Source: Bog-473 sp035552395 (GTDB lineage: Bacteria; Actinomycetota; Acidimicrobiia; Acidimicrobiales; RAAP-2). Taken from it: a DNA stretch of 46,583 bases. Positions within the stretch are counted from its first letter, which is position 1. Each line of letters opens with the position of its first letter. The position numbers and the translations under genes were made by a program. The notes under the pieces were generated by a model. That model was not told where the DNA came from. It saw nothing but the letters and a program-made list of their open reading frames with translations, and searched no databases. Below, piece after piece: positions 33,034 to 40,524 of this stretch. Location of the stretch: assembly GCA_035552395.1 (NCBI GenBank), contig DASZLL010000023.1, positions 1 to 46,583 of the forward strand. Direction: 5' to 3'.

Positions 33034-35001
33034 ATGACCAAGAGCGTGTTCTCGCGGCGGCAATTCTTTCAGGGCGCAGGCGCAACTGCGACAGCGGCAG
33101 GGTTCAGCCAGCTCGTTGCTCCAGGAGAGTCGGGAGCCGCGAAGCCGACGCCACCACCACCATCGCCAGGTCGCGGCCACCTGCGCCAGCAACCCAACTT
33201 CCTCTTCATCCTGACGGATCAATATCGGTTCCCCGTGCCGTACGAATCATCGGATTTGATCAACTTCCGAACTCAGTACCTCACGGCTGAGGAATCACTC
33301 CGGCAGAACGGCCTCGAGTTCACCAACCACTACATCATGTCGGCGGCGTGCTCGCCCAGCCGGGCCTCCATCTTCACCGGTCAATATCCGTCCCTGCACG
33401 GGGTCACGCAGACGACCGGAATCGCCAAGAGCTCGTTCGAGCAGGACATGTTTTGGCTCGATCCGAATGCCGTTCCCACAATGGGTGCGTACTTCCGGGC
33501 GGGAGGCTACGACACCTATTACAAGGGAAAGTGGCACGCCTCTGACGCAGATCTCCTGATACCGGGCACCCACGATCAGCTGGTGAGCTTCGACGACCAG
33601 GGTGTTGCGATCCCGGCCGTCGAAAACTCGTATCTGGCGGCCAATCGATTGAATGCCTTGGGCTTCGCGGGATGGATCGGCCCCGAACCTCACGGCAGCA
33701 ACCCGCTCAATTCCGGCTCGTCGGCCCCTGGCGCGGTGGGACGGGACGAGAAGTTCGCGACAGAGGCGGTCCAGCTTTTGCAGGCACTGAGTCAGCAGAA
33801 GCACGGAGCGGCCCCGTGGTTGGTCGTCAGCTCATTCGTAAACCCGCACGATATTTCGGTCTGGGGATCGCTGCTCCTCCAGGATCCGGACTGGAACCTG
33901 AGGGGCCAGCTGGTTGGCACGAGCGTGCCGGACCAGCTCTTCGATCCGGTCAAGTATGCGTCCACGAGCCTCGAGAGCCTTGCCGACAAGCCGTCGTGCC
34001 AAGCCAGCTACGTCGAGACCTATCCGTTGATGCTCCAACCCACTCTGAATACGCCGGAGTACCACCAGTTCTATTACCAGATGCAACAGAACGTGAATGG
34101 CGAAATCCAGAAGGTTCTGAACGCTTTGGCGGCTGATCCGGAGATGGCCGCCAACACGATCGTGATCTTTACCTCCGACCACGGAGAGCTGCTCGGTGCC
34201 CACGGCGGGATGTTCCAGAAGTGGTATCAGGCCTACGACGAGGCCACGCATGTTCCCTTCATCATGAACAACCCGACGCTGTTCACGGGTCGTCAGACCC
34301 TTGATGCACTCACGAGCCATGCCGATCTCTTACCGACCATGCTCGGTCTCGCTGGGCTCGACCCGAACGAGCTCGGGCAAGCGCTGGCCGCGGACCACAC
34401 GGAGGTACATCCGCTGGTCGGCCGAGACCTCTCGTCCGTGATCCTGGGAACGGTTGGCCCGGACGAGGTGAGCGGACCCGTGTATTTCATGACCGATGAT
34501 GATCCGAGCCGGGGAACGGATCAGATCACCTCCATTGGCATGATGTATCCCTCGGTCATTCAGCCCAATCACGTTGAGACCGTGGTGGTAAACCTCCCCA
34601 CCGGCCCCGTGGGCATTGCGCAGAAGTGGAAATATTCGCGGTACTCGGATAACCCGCAGTTCTGGAGCGATCCCGAAGGTGCGGCATTGGGCAACTCTCG
34701 GCTCCCGCCCAACTTCCCGAGTCTTGGCTCCCAGCGAGACGTCGTCACCTTGATCGACGGCAACGTCAACCAGGCAGATACAAGCGAGGCCACGACGACA
34801 GTAAAGACAGTCCCCGCCGCGGACGAGATTGAGGCCTACAACGTCTCCTTGGATCCACTGGAACTGAACAACCTTGCCAACAGCACCAGTCCGGCCATCC
34901 AGGCGGTGCTCTTGCAGCTCGGCGCCCTGTTGCATTCTCAGTGCCAGGCGAAGCGGCTGCTGCCAAGCAGCGGCGCGGTGCCCGGGCAGCCTGATTGCTA
35001 G
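33034..35001 (+). CDS. Tat-exported sulfatase (formylglycine type)
   Basis: A 655-residue arylsulfatase-like enzyme. The N-terminus has a twin-arginine signal, SRRQFFQGAG, then an Ala-rich stretch and a Pro-rich linker. Metal Asp is in FLFILTDQYRF (Asp62), and the formylglycine motif is Cys106 in SAACSPSRASIFTGQYPSLHG (C-x-P-x-R). The second metal site is TIVIFTSDHGELLGAHGG. The modifying enzyme (formylglycine-generating, SUMF1-like) is not in the window. AGGAGG lies 12 nt before the ATG, rather far. Codon use is visibly less GC-rich than in the pur genes, hinting at acquisition. The substrate is unknown. Confidence 0.93.
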   Translation: MTKSVFSRRQFFQGAGATATAAGFSQLVAPGESGAAKPTPPPPSPGRGHLRQQPNFLFILTDQYRFPVPYESSDLINFRTQYLTAEESLRQNGLEFTNHYIMSAACSPSRASIFTGQYPSLHGVTQTTGIAKSSFEQDMFWLDPNAVPTMGAYFRAGGYDTYYKGKWHASDADLLIPGTHDQLVSFDDQGVAIPAVENSYLAANRLNALGFAGWIGPEPHGSNPLNSGSSAPGAVGRDEKFATEAVQLLQALSQQKHGAAPWLVVSSFVNPHDISVWGSLLLQDPDWNLRGQLVGTSVPDQLFDPVKYASTSLESLADKPSCQASYVETYPLMLQPTLNTPEYHQFYYQMQQNVNGEIQKVLNALAADPEMAANTIVIFTSDHGELLGAHGGMFQKWYQAYDEATHVPFIMNNPTLFTGRQTLDALTSHADLLPTMLGLAGLDPNELGQALAADHTEVHPLVGRDLSSVILGTVGPDEVSGPVYFMTDDDPSRGTDQITSIGMMYPSVIQPNHVETVVVNLPTGPVGIAQKWKYSRYSDNPQFWSDPEGAALGNSRLPPNFPSLGSQRDVVTLIDGNVNQADTSEATTTVKTVPAADEIEAYNVSLDPLELNNLANSTSPAIQAVLLQLGALLHSQCQAKRLLPSSGAVPGQPDC

Positions 35002-35106
35002 AGCTGCGTCAACGGCCGGTGTCGGCCCCACCTCCTCTGACGGTTCGTCGGCGAAACCGGCGTCATGCGCAGTACCCTTCAGAGCGCAAAGACTGGGGGC
35101 GAAACC

Positions 35107-35619
35107 ATGCCTGCGGAGTTGTTCCAGCACTATCGCGTCGTCGACGTCGACACGCATCTGACCGAGCCGCCAGACTTGTGGACGTCACGGGTTTCGTCGA
35201 AGTGGGGAGAGGCCATACCCCCCGTCGAGAACGTGCGCGGTACCGACCTCTGGATGGACTTCGATGTGGGTGACCCCGACATCGCTCGGCGCGTGCGGGA
35301 GACCTTCGGGTCGATCGTGCCCCGCAGACCACCGTCGGCGCGAGCCTGGCGAGCCTGGCGAAGGCGGCCGGACTCTTCCACTGGCCGAGACAAGTGCCAC
35401 GCAGGTCTGGTCGAACCCGAACCCCGACGAGTCACCCCGACGCCCACGGCTGGGCGCCGATGGACCGCACCGCCGAAGCGATGGTGGAGGCCGGTCAGCT
35501 CCCGCCCACAAGGTCGAGTGGTTCGTCAAGACCGTGGAGGAAGCAGCGCGCCAACGCCTCTTCACGATGCGCCTGACGAGATGCACTCGATGGTCGCCCG
35601 TGCACCCGCACGGCGCTGA
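35107..35619 (+). pseudogene. Amidohydrolase N-terminal fragment joined to decayed unknown sequence
   Basis: From ATG 35107 the sequence FQHYRVVDVDTHLTEPPDLW and SSKWGEAIPPVE is the start of a TIM-barrel amidohydrolase (amidohydrolase 2 family; VDVDTHLTEP holds the first metal ligands). After about residue 50 homology ends. Further fragments lie in other frames: TTVGASLASLAKAAGLFHW, TQVWSNPNPDESP, DAHGWAPMDRTAEAMVEAGQ, HKVEWFVKTVEEAARQRLFT, DEMHSMVARAPARR. They alternate between frames at least four times and look like one once-continuous protein I do not recognise. The intact family is near 300-400 residues, so most of it has been deleted. Confidence 0.65.
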
Positions 35620-35981
35620 GCGGCTACCCGGCACATTCGCGGCAGGCTGCCGACTGTTGCGGATGAAGCCGCCCCGATCTGCCGTTATCGCGCCCTCCCG
35701 AGATCCGCGAATCGCGCCAGAACTCGCGTCCAGAACATCGGCCTAACAGCGCAATCTCTGCTCGCGATAGGCAGCGTCGAAGACAAGATCCGACGCAGAC
35801 ACGATCGCAACCTCTAGCTGAACGGTCGCCACCGCGACCAACCCCCGGCACTTGGGAGCGCGATTCGGAGTTCGGTCCACCCCCCTGCAATGCCGATACC
35901 GAGCGGGTGCGAGGGTGAGTTCACTTCACCGGGAAGGTGGGACACTTCGACACGGCACGGCGGGGGCACACCCATAGACCC
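35620..35981. other. Gene-free stretch
   Basis: Nothing I recognise lies between the pseudogene and the stress-protein stop. It is less GC-rich than the pur region and may be further decayed sequence. Confidence 0.5.
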
Positions 35982-36449
35982 CTATGGCGGATCTTTTCGG
36001 GTGCGGGCTTGGGACGTATCCACGATCAGCACGCTGGCAGAACAACTGTGTGCCACTTTGTTTGGAACGCTGCCCAACACGAAGCGGCGCATGCCGGTCA
36101 TCCCCCGGTTACCGACCACGACCAAGTCGGCGGAGGCGGCGGTCGCGACTCGCAGCAGTTCCTCGCTCGCGTGCCCACCAACGCAATGCGCCTCTGCCTG
36201 CACCCCAGCACGGTCAGCACGGGAAATCGCCTGGTCGCAGATCCGCTGACCCTCGCTATGAATCGCCTCGTTCACTTCCACGAGGTCAAACGGCGGTGCT
36301 CCAAACTCGCCCCCGGTCGCAGTCGCGACGTTGTGTGCGTGGACAACCTGTAAGCGAGCTCCGGTCAGACGCGCGAGCTCAATTGCCGCATCGACTGCGA
36401 CATTCGCGCCCGCCGACCCGTCGGTTCCGACCACGATCTGCTGGTACAT
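35982..36449 (-). CDS. Universal stress protein (UspA family)
   Basis: A 155-residue single Usp domain. MYQQIVVGTDGSAGANVAVD is the first strand and loop; ADLVVVGNRGMTGMRRFVLGSVPNKVAHSCSASVLIV contains the ATP-binding G-x2-G-x9-G-S/T pattern, so it is probably an ATP-binding Usp. GGAGGGG stands 5 nt before the ATG; the longer frame is not homologous. Usp proteins respond to hypoxia, starvation or redox stress. It is in a region with cNMP-binding and cyclase genes, but no direct link is seen. Confidence 0.94.
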   Translation of the reverse strand: MYQQIVVGTDGSAGANVAVDAAIELARLTGARLQVVHAHNVATATGGEFGAPPFDLVEVNEAIHSEGQRICDQAISRADRAGVQAEAHCVGGHASEELLRVATAASADLVVVGNRGMTGMRRFVLGSVPNKVAHSCSASVLIVDTSQARTRKDPP

Positions 36450-36765
36450 CGTCACCCCTCCTCCCGTACTCTCGTCGAGCCACCCTGCGGGTGCAGGTTT
36501 CTCGCTACAGAGATCACTCCTAGTCATCGATGGGCATTGCCCTCAAGCTATCGATCGGTTCCCGGCTGCCGACTGACAGAGGACGGACAGTGACACATCA
36601 CTTCCAGACACACACCGTAATCCCTCATGTCCACGGTGTCCCAGTGCACCGCCGGCTAGAGCGAGCGACATCCGGCTTTTCCGCACCGTCTCGGGCACGA
36701 CGCCCCCGCCAGGGGAACAGGGAGACTGACTAGGATTGCCCCTTCAGCTACTCCACTGACTGCCC
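36450..36765. other. Divergent intergenic region, usp / phosphoesterase
   Basis: 316 bp between two divergent starts. TAGGAT at 36731-36736 could be a -10 for the phosphoesterase. I see no clear DosR-type palindrome or terminator. Confidence 0.4.
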
Positions 36766-37515
36766 GTGCGCATCCTCCTCGTATCCGACCTCCACTACTC
36801 ATTGCCCCAGCTCGACTGGGTCGTTGGCGTCGCTCCGGCCTTCGACCTCGTAGTGGTCGCCGGCGACAGCCTGAACATCCGCTCGGCCGTCTCCCTCGAC
36901 GCGCAGAGCGTCGTGATGCTGCGCTACCTGTCGCTGCTCCAAGCGGCGGGCCGGGTGGCCGTGAGCTCGGGCAATCATGACCTCACCGGCCCTGATGCGC
37001 ATGGCGAGCAGGGGGCGCTCTGGCTGGCCGATGCGAAGGCCACCGGTATTCTGTGCGACAGCGATTCGCTGATCGTCGGGGACACCGTTGTCACCATCTG
37101 CCCCTGGTGGGACGGCCCCGCCGGTAAGGCAGCCGTGGAGGCGCAACTCTCGAGTGATGCGGCCCGTCGCGGCTCTCAGTGGCTTTGGGTCTATCACTGG
37201 CCACCACTCGGCTCGCCCACCTGCTGGACCGGTCGGCGCGACTACGGCGATGCGGACCTCGGGGGGTGGATCGACGAGTACCGCCCCGATGCGGTGCTCA
37301 CAGGCCACGTGCACGAATCGCCTTTTAAGACCGACGGCTCGTGGGTGGACCGCATCGGAGATACGTGGGTTTTCAACGCGGGGCATCAGATTGGCCCCGT
37401 GCCGGCCCGCATCGAGCTCGACCTAATCGGGGGCCGGGCCACATGGGTCTCGCTCCTTGGCACCGAGGAAGTGGACCTCACCGCCTCGGTGGCTCCGGGG
37501 CGAACCGTATTCTGA
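36766..37515 (+). CDS. Metallophosphoesterase
   Basis: A 249-residue calcineurin-like phosphoesterase. All metal-site motifs are visible in order: SDLHYS (D-x-H), VVAGDS (G-D), SSGNHDLTG (G-N-H-D) and VLTGHVHESPF (G-H-x-H), with an intervening His in WVYHWPPLG. No signal peptide, so it is cytosolic. It starts with GTG; no strong ribosome site. Substrate could be a phosphodiester such as a cyclic nucleotide, which would fit the nearby cyclase and cNMP-binding genes, but that is speculation. Confidence 0.92.
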   Translation: MRILLVSDLHYSLPQLDWVVGVAPAFDLVVVAGDSLNIRSAVSLDAQSVVMLRYLSLLQAAGRVAVSSGNHDLTGPDAHGEQGALWLADAKATGILCDSDSLIVGDTVVTICPWWDGPAGKAAVEAQLSSDAARRGSQWLWVYHWPPLGSPTCWTGRRDYGDADLGGWIDEYRPDAVLTGHVHESPFKTDGSWVDRIGDTWVFNAGHQIGPVPARIELDLIGGRATWVSLLGTEEVDLTASVAPGRTVF

Positions 37516-37570
37516 GGCTCAATCCTCGGCCTGTCCGAACTCATCCGGTCTTGCCGGTGAACTTGCGCCC

Positions 37571-38074
37571 TCAGTAGTCCGGGTTGGGGTCTCGTGCCGA
37601 ACCGGGCCGAGCCGCTAGCCCCTGATGCTGCGCCAGCCGCGTCAGGACATCGGAAACCATCGATAGACCGGGCGCGTCGCCGTACTGGTACTTCAGGTCC
37701 GCCAGATATGAGGTGACGAAGTTGAGTCGCTCGGCCAGGCCGATGGCGACAAGCTTGGTAATGGCCGGGTCCCCGAGCAGATCGTGGCCATCGGCGGCAC
37801 GGCGGAGGCGACTCGGCTCCGTGGCCTCGACCGTCGCACCGTGGGCTCTACCCAGGAGCACCGAGATCTCACCTACCATTGCGCCTGGCTGGGTGATGGT
37901 GTTGACCGGTATGTCACCCTTTCGGACCTGCAGAGCACCCGAGACGAGTATCCAGATCGCACCACCCACTCCACCTTCGTGCACGACGGCTTGGCCGGGG
38001 TCGAGTTCGACCTCAGGCAGGTGTGCCGAAAGGGCCAGCATGTCCGTCACGGTGGTGATCGTAGTTCCGGACAC
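37571..38074 (-). CDS. Cyclic-nucleotide-binding-domain protein, degenerate phosphate site
   Basis: A 167-residue protein with one cNMP-binding (CAP-like) domain: LPEVELDPGQAVVHEGGVGGAIWILVSGALQV, then TQPGAMVGEISVLLGRAHGATVEA. The phosphate-binding cassette normally reads G-E-x-A-L-L-x4-R-x-A-T; here the Arg position is His, so cAMP binding may be lost or changed. There is no helix-turn-helix; the C-terminus (ERLNFVTSYLADLKYQYGDA) looks helical. The GTG at 38074 begins the recognisable protein; the longer open frame upstream does not look like protein. Confidence 0.8.
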   Translation of the reverse strand: MSGTTITTVTDMLALSAHLPEVELDPGQAVVHEGGVGGAIWILVSGALQVRKGDIPVNTITQPGAMVGEISVLLGRAHGATVEATEPSRLRRAADGHDLLGDPAITKLVAIGLAERLNFVTSYLADLKYQYGDAPGLSMVSDVLTRLAQHQGLAARPGSARDPNPDY

Positions 38075-38378
38075 ATAGCGATTACGACCCGGTGCACGCC
38101 CAGTTCGCTCTTCCGGCGATCCATAGGGCGTTAGACTGCCGTTATCGAGCGGGCCAAGGTGCCCCTCACCGCAGCCTGCGGCCGCAGCCAAACACCGGGA
38201 CCACTCCGGCTGGGGTGGGCCGCAGTCTGCGGGGTTGTCGACGGAGAGCGACGGGTGGGTGCCGGGGCGGCAAAGCCACCCCTGACGGTGCCGGCCGTGC
38301 GGCGAAGACGCGGACCACGTGCGGGCCGGCGACCAAAGATGCACACTCGCTGTCGACGCAGCAGTAGGGAGGTCCGCC
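38075..38378. other. Gene-free stretch
   Basis: About 300 bp with no coding signal I trust. A 12-bp GC palindrome lies at 38176-38187, and a good ribosome site (GGGAGG) at the right end serves the pseudogene that follows. Confidence 0.4.
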
Positions 38379-38843
38379 ATGGACAGTTTCGAGGACATTC
38401 ACCACCGCCACATCACCGCCAGCCTGGCCATGTTCGACCCGATGATCTTCAAGGGTCACCTCTCGCACCTCTTCAAGCCCGACGCGGCGCGGGCCCTCTT
38501 GTGGGCCCAGGGTTACCCGATCACCGACTTCACCGAGTAAACCAAGGCCACGACCAACCGCATCGCGGGCAACGTCGACCGTCTGGCGAAAGGGTCCGGC
38601 CGTCCTCGCATCTCCTTCGACCACGTCAAGACCCGCAACCGGACCCAGATGTAGGACGACCTGGCCAAGTCCATCGCCGAGCGTGACGGGATCACCGAGG
38701 GCATCGTGTGCTTCATCAGCGCGGTCGAGCCCTGCATGAGCTTCCAGGTCCGCAAGAGCCACGAGACCCACCGCATCGTGGTGAGCCGGCGCGAACGCAG
38801 GTGCCTGCACTGCTACATGTGCCTGATCGGCTCGAGCCTTCAA
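38379..38843 (+). pseudogene. Conserved hypothetical protein, N-terminal fragment with two in-frame stops
   Basis: A single frame reads MDSFEDIHHRHITASLAMFD, KGHLSHLFKPDAARALLWAQ, then a TAA at 38538-38540, RIAGNVDRLAKGSGRPRISF and HVKTRNRTQM, a TAG at 38652-38654, DDLAKSIAERDGITEGIVCF and SFQVRKSHETHRIVVSRRER, and fades after CLHCYMCLI. I recall intact bacterial proteins of roughly 450-500 residues beginning this way, with no function assigned, so two-thirds of the gene is gone. GGGAGG precedes the ATG at 38379. Stops plus truncation make this a dead gene. Confidence 0.75.
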
Positions 38844-39194
38844 CCCCTTACGGGCTGCGATCAGGAGGAACTGGTGCTCGGTCTCGCCCTCGCAGTGTTC
38901 GCCCAGAGCCCATCGTGGTCCGGACCTTGGACGGTGATGTCAGATTGGATCCAATCAGCGTGAACTTGGCCACCAGAGGTTGGCACCCAAGCTGGCTTCG
39001 GATAGCCACCGCGCCCGACGAGGTCTGGCGCTCACACATGATGTCTTCGAACTACACCTGGGTGGCCAGGCGGACCTTCATGCCCGTGCTCACGTGTTCG
39101 GGAGGGGTCTGGCTGCTTCACCTATCCAATGCCCTTGCATCGGGTGTGCATAGACGTGGCTCGATGGCCGACCGGTGAACCAACGCATCCCGCA
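38844..39194. other. Gene-free stretch
   Basis: No coding or structural signal that I can support lies between the pseudogene and the promoter of the secreted protein. Confidence 0.4.
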
Positions 39195-39223
39195 TTGCCG
39201 ACCGGCCCGCTCGTCGTTATGCT
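39195..39223 (+). promoter_or_regulatory. Candidate housekeeping promoter of the secreted-protein gene
   Basis: TTGCCG (39195-39200) and TATGCT (39218-39223) are separated by exactly 17 nt, the best -35/-10 pair I see in the window. Transcription would begin about 35 nt before the ATG, and AGGAGG lies 5 nt before it. Confidence 0.55.
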
Positions 39224-39266
39224 GACCAGCGGTTGGGGGTGGCAGCCGAACCATTAGGAGGACGCG

Positions 39267-40517
39267 ATGAAGTTGACCGTGAAGCGCGTCGCGCTGGCTG
39301 GAGCCATCGGGCTCGCCACCATCGCAACGCCCATCTCCCTGTCCGTGGTGCTGCCCGGAGTCGGCAACTCGCCGGCGTCCCCAGCCACCCCGGCCAATCC
39401 CGACACCGTGGTCTACAGCGAGGGGAAGGGCAACAGCAGCAACTTCATCGCGTACGTTCCGGGCGACGGGGGGAAATCGACGACCGAGTCCGTCACGGCA
39501 GGCGGCGGCTGCAGCTCGCCCACGATCCATGGCGTACCCCTGCTGAACCTCGCTGGCTTCCTCTACCCCAGTGGCGCATACATGGGTTCGCCGAGTGCTG
39601 CAATCGTCGGCGCCTTCCAGGGGCGCACGGGCGTCTGCGCCATCACGCCCGACTGGGCCATCAACAACGGGGGCACCTCGGGTGCCGAGGCCCTCGACTT
39701 CGGAGTGGGCACCAACACCCTCGTCGCCGGGCGGCTCTTCGCGGACGCCCAACTCGTGCTGGAAGGCGAAAGCGGATCAGGTCCCATCTCCGTGGAGCTG
39801 GTGGAATCGCTCGGCGGCGCACAGACCGCGACGCAGCTGTGCACCATATCTAGCTCCGGTGCGGACATCACGGCCGACACGCAAGCCCCGTCGGGTGGGG
39901 CGTGCACCCCGAATACCGGGGATCTCGCGAGCCCGTTCGACACCGTCGAGGTCCGGGTACTGACGTCGAACGCCTCGGTGTCGGTTGTGGGACCCACGTC
40001 AACCTTCACCATGGCCAGCGAGATCTGCGGTGGGCAGTCGATCCAGTCCACCGGTCCGGTTTCGGCGACGCTCAGCCTTCCAGCCAACGCACCCTGCAAG
40101 TCCTACACGGCCTTCAGCTCCGGGCCGAACTCGGGCGGCCAAGAGCAGCTGAACTTCAACGGGTACTCCGCCGGTCCGGTTCCCTTCACGGTGACGATCA
40201 CCTGGCCGGCCGTGCCGGAGTGCCAGCCCAACAGCGATCCCGTCACAGCCGGCAATCCCTCCGGCATCCCAGCGGACTTGACGCTGCCGGTTTGTGCCGT
40301 GACCCAGTTCTCCCTCGACGGGACGACCTGGTACGACCAGACCTACTGCCAAGGGGTCTCTCCGACGGATCCACCGCAGTCCGAGCTCTGCACGACGAAC
40401 AAGACGTACAACAATGTGAACCCCGCGAACGGCAGTCCGATACTCACGTCCACCGGGGCGGCGGGGACGCAGATCGTCGAGACCTGGGTCGGTGACGTTG
40501 ACTGGAACTTCAGGTAA
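39267..40517 (+). CDS. Secreted protein of unknown function
   Basis: A 416-residue exported protein. MKLTVKRVALAGAIGLATIA followed by TPISLSVVLPGVGNSPAS is a Sec signal peptide. The rest is rich in Ser, Thr, Gly, Asn and Pro with about a dozen Cys, few charges and beta-type segments, such as VSVVGPTSTFTMASEI and PFTVTITWPAVPECQP. No catalytic motif or anchor is visible; it ends ETWVGDVDWNFR. It has a strong ribosome site and a good promoter, so it may be well expressed. It ends 7 nt before the convergent cyclase gene. Confidence 0.8.
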   Translation: MKLTVKRVALAGAIGLATIATPISLSVVLPGVGNSPASPATPANPDTVVYSEGKGNSSNFIAYVPGDGGKSTTESVTAGGGCSSPTIHGVPLLNLAGFLYPSGAYMGSPSAAIVGAFQGRTGVCAITPDWAINNGGTSGAEALDFGVGTNTLVAGRLFADAQLVLEGESGSGPISVELVESLGGAQTATQLCTISSSGADITADTQAPSGGACTPNTGDLASPFDTVEVRVLTSNASVSVVGPTSTFTMASEICGGQSIQSTGPVSATLSLPANAPCKSYTAFSSGPNSGGQEQLNFNGYSAGPVPFTVTITWPAVPECQPNSDPVTAGNPSGIPADLTLPVCAVTQFSLDGTTWYDQTYCQGVSPTDPPQSELCTTNKTYNNVNPANGSPILTSTGAAGTQIVETWVGDVDWNFR

Positions 40518-40524
40518 TCGAACG

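Noticed and set aside
38176..38187. 12-bp palindrome CTGCGGCCGCAG
   Set aside because: GC-only palindromes of this size arise easily at this base composition, and no gene start is near enough.
39090..39752. 220-codon minus-strand frame overlapping the secreted-protein gene
   Set aside because: It is antisense to a gene with signal peptide, ribosome site and promoter, and shows no motif.
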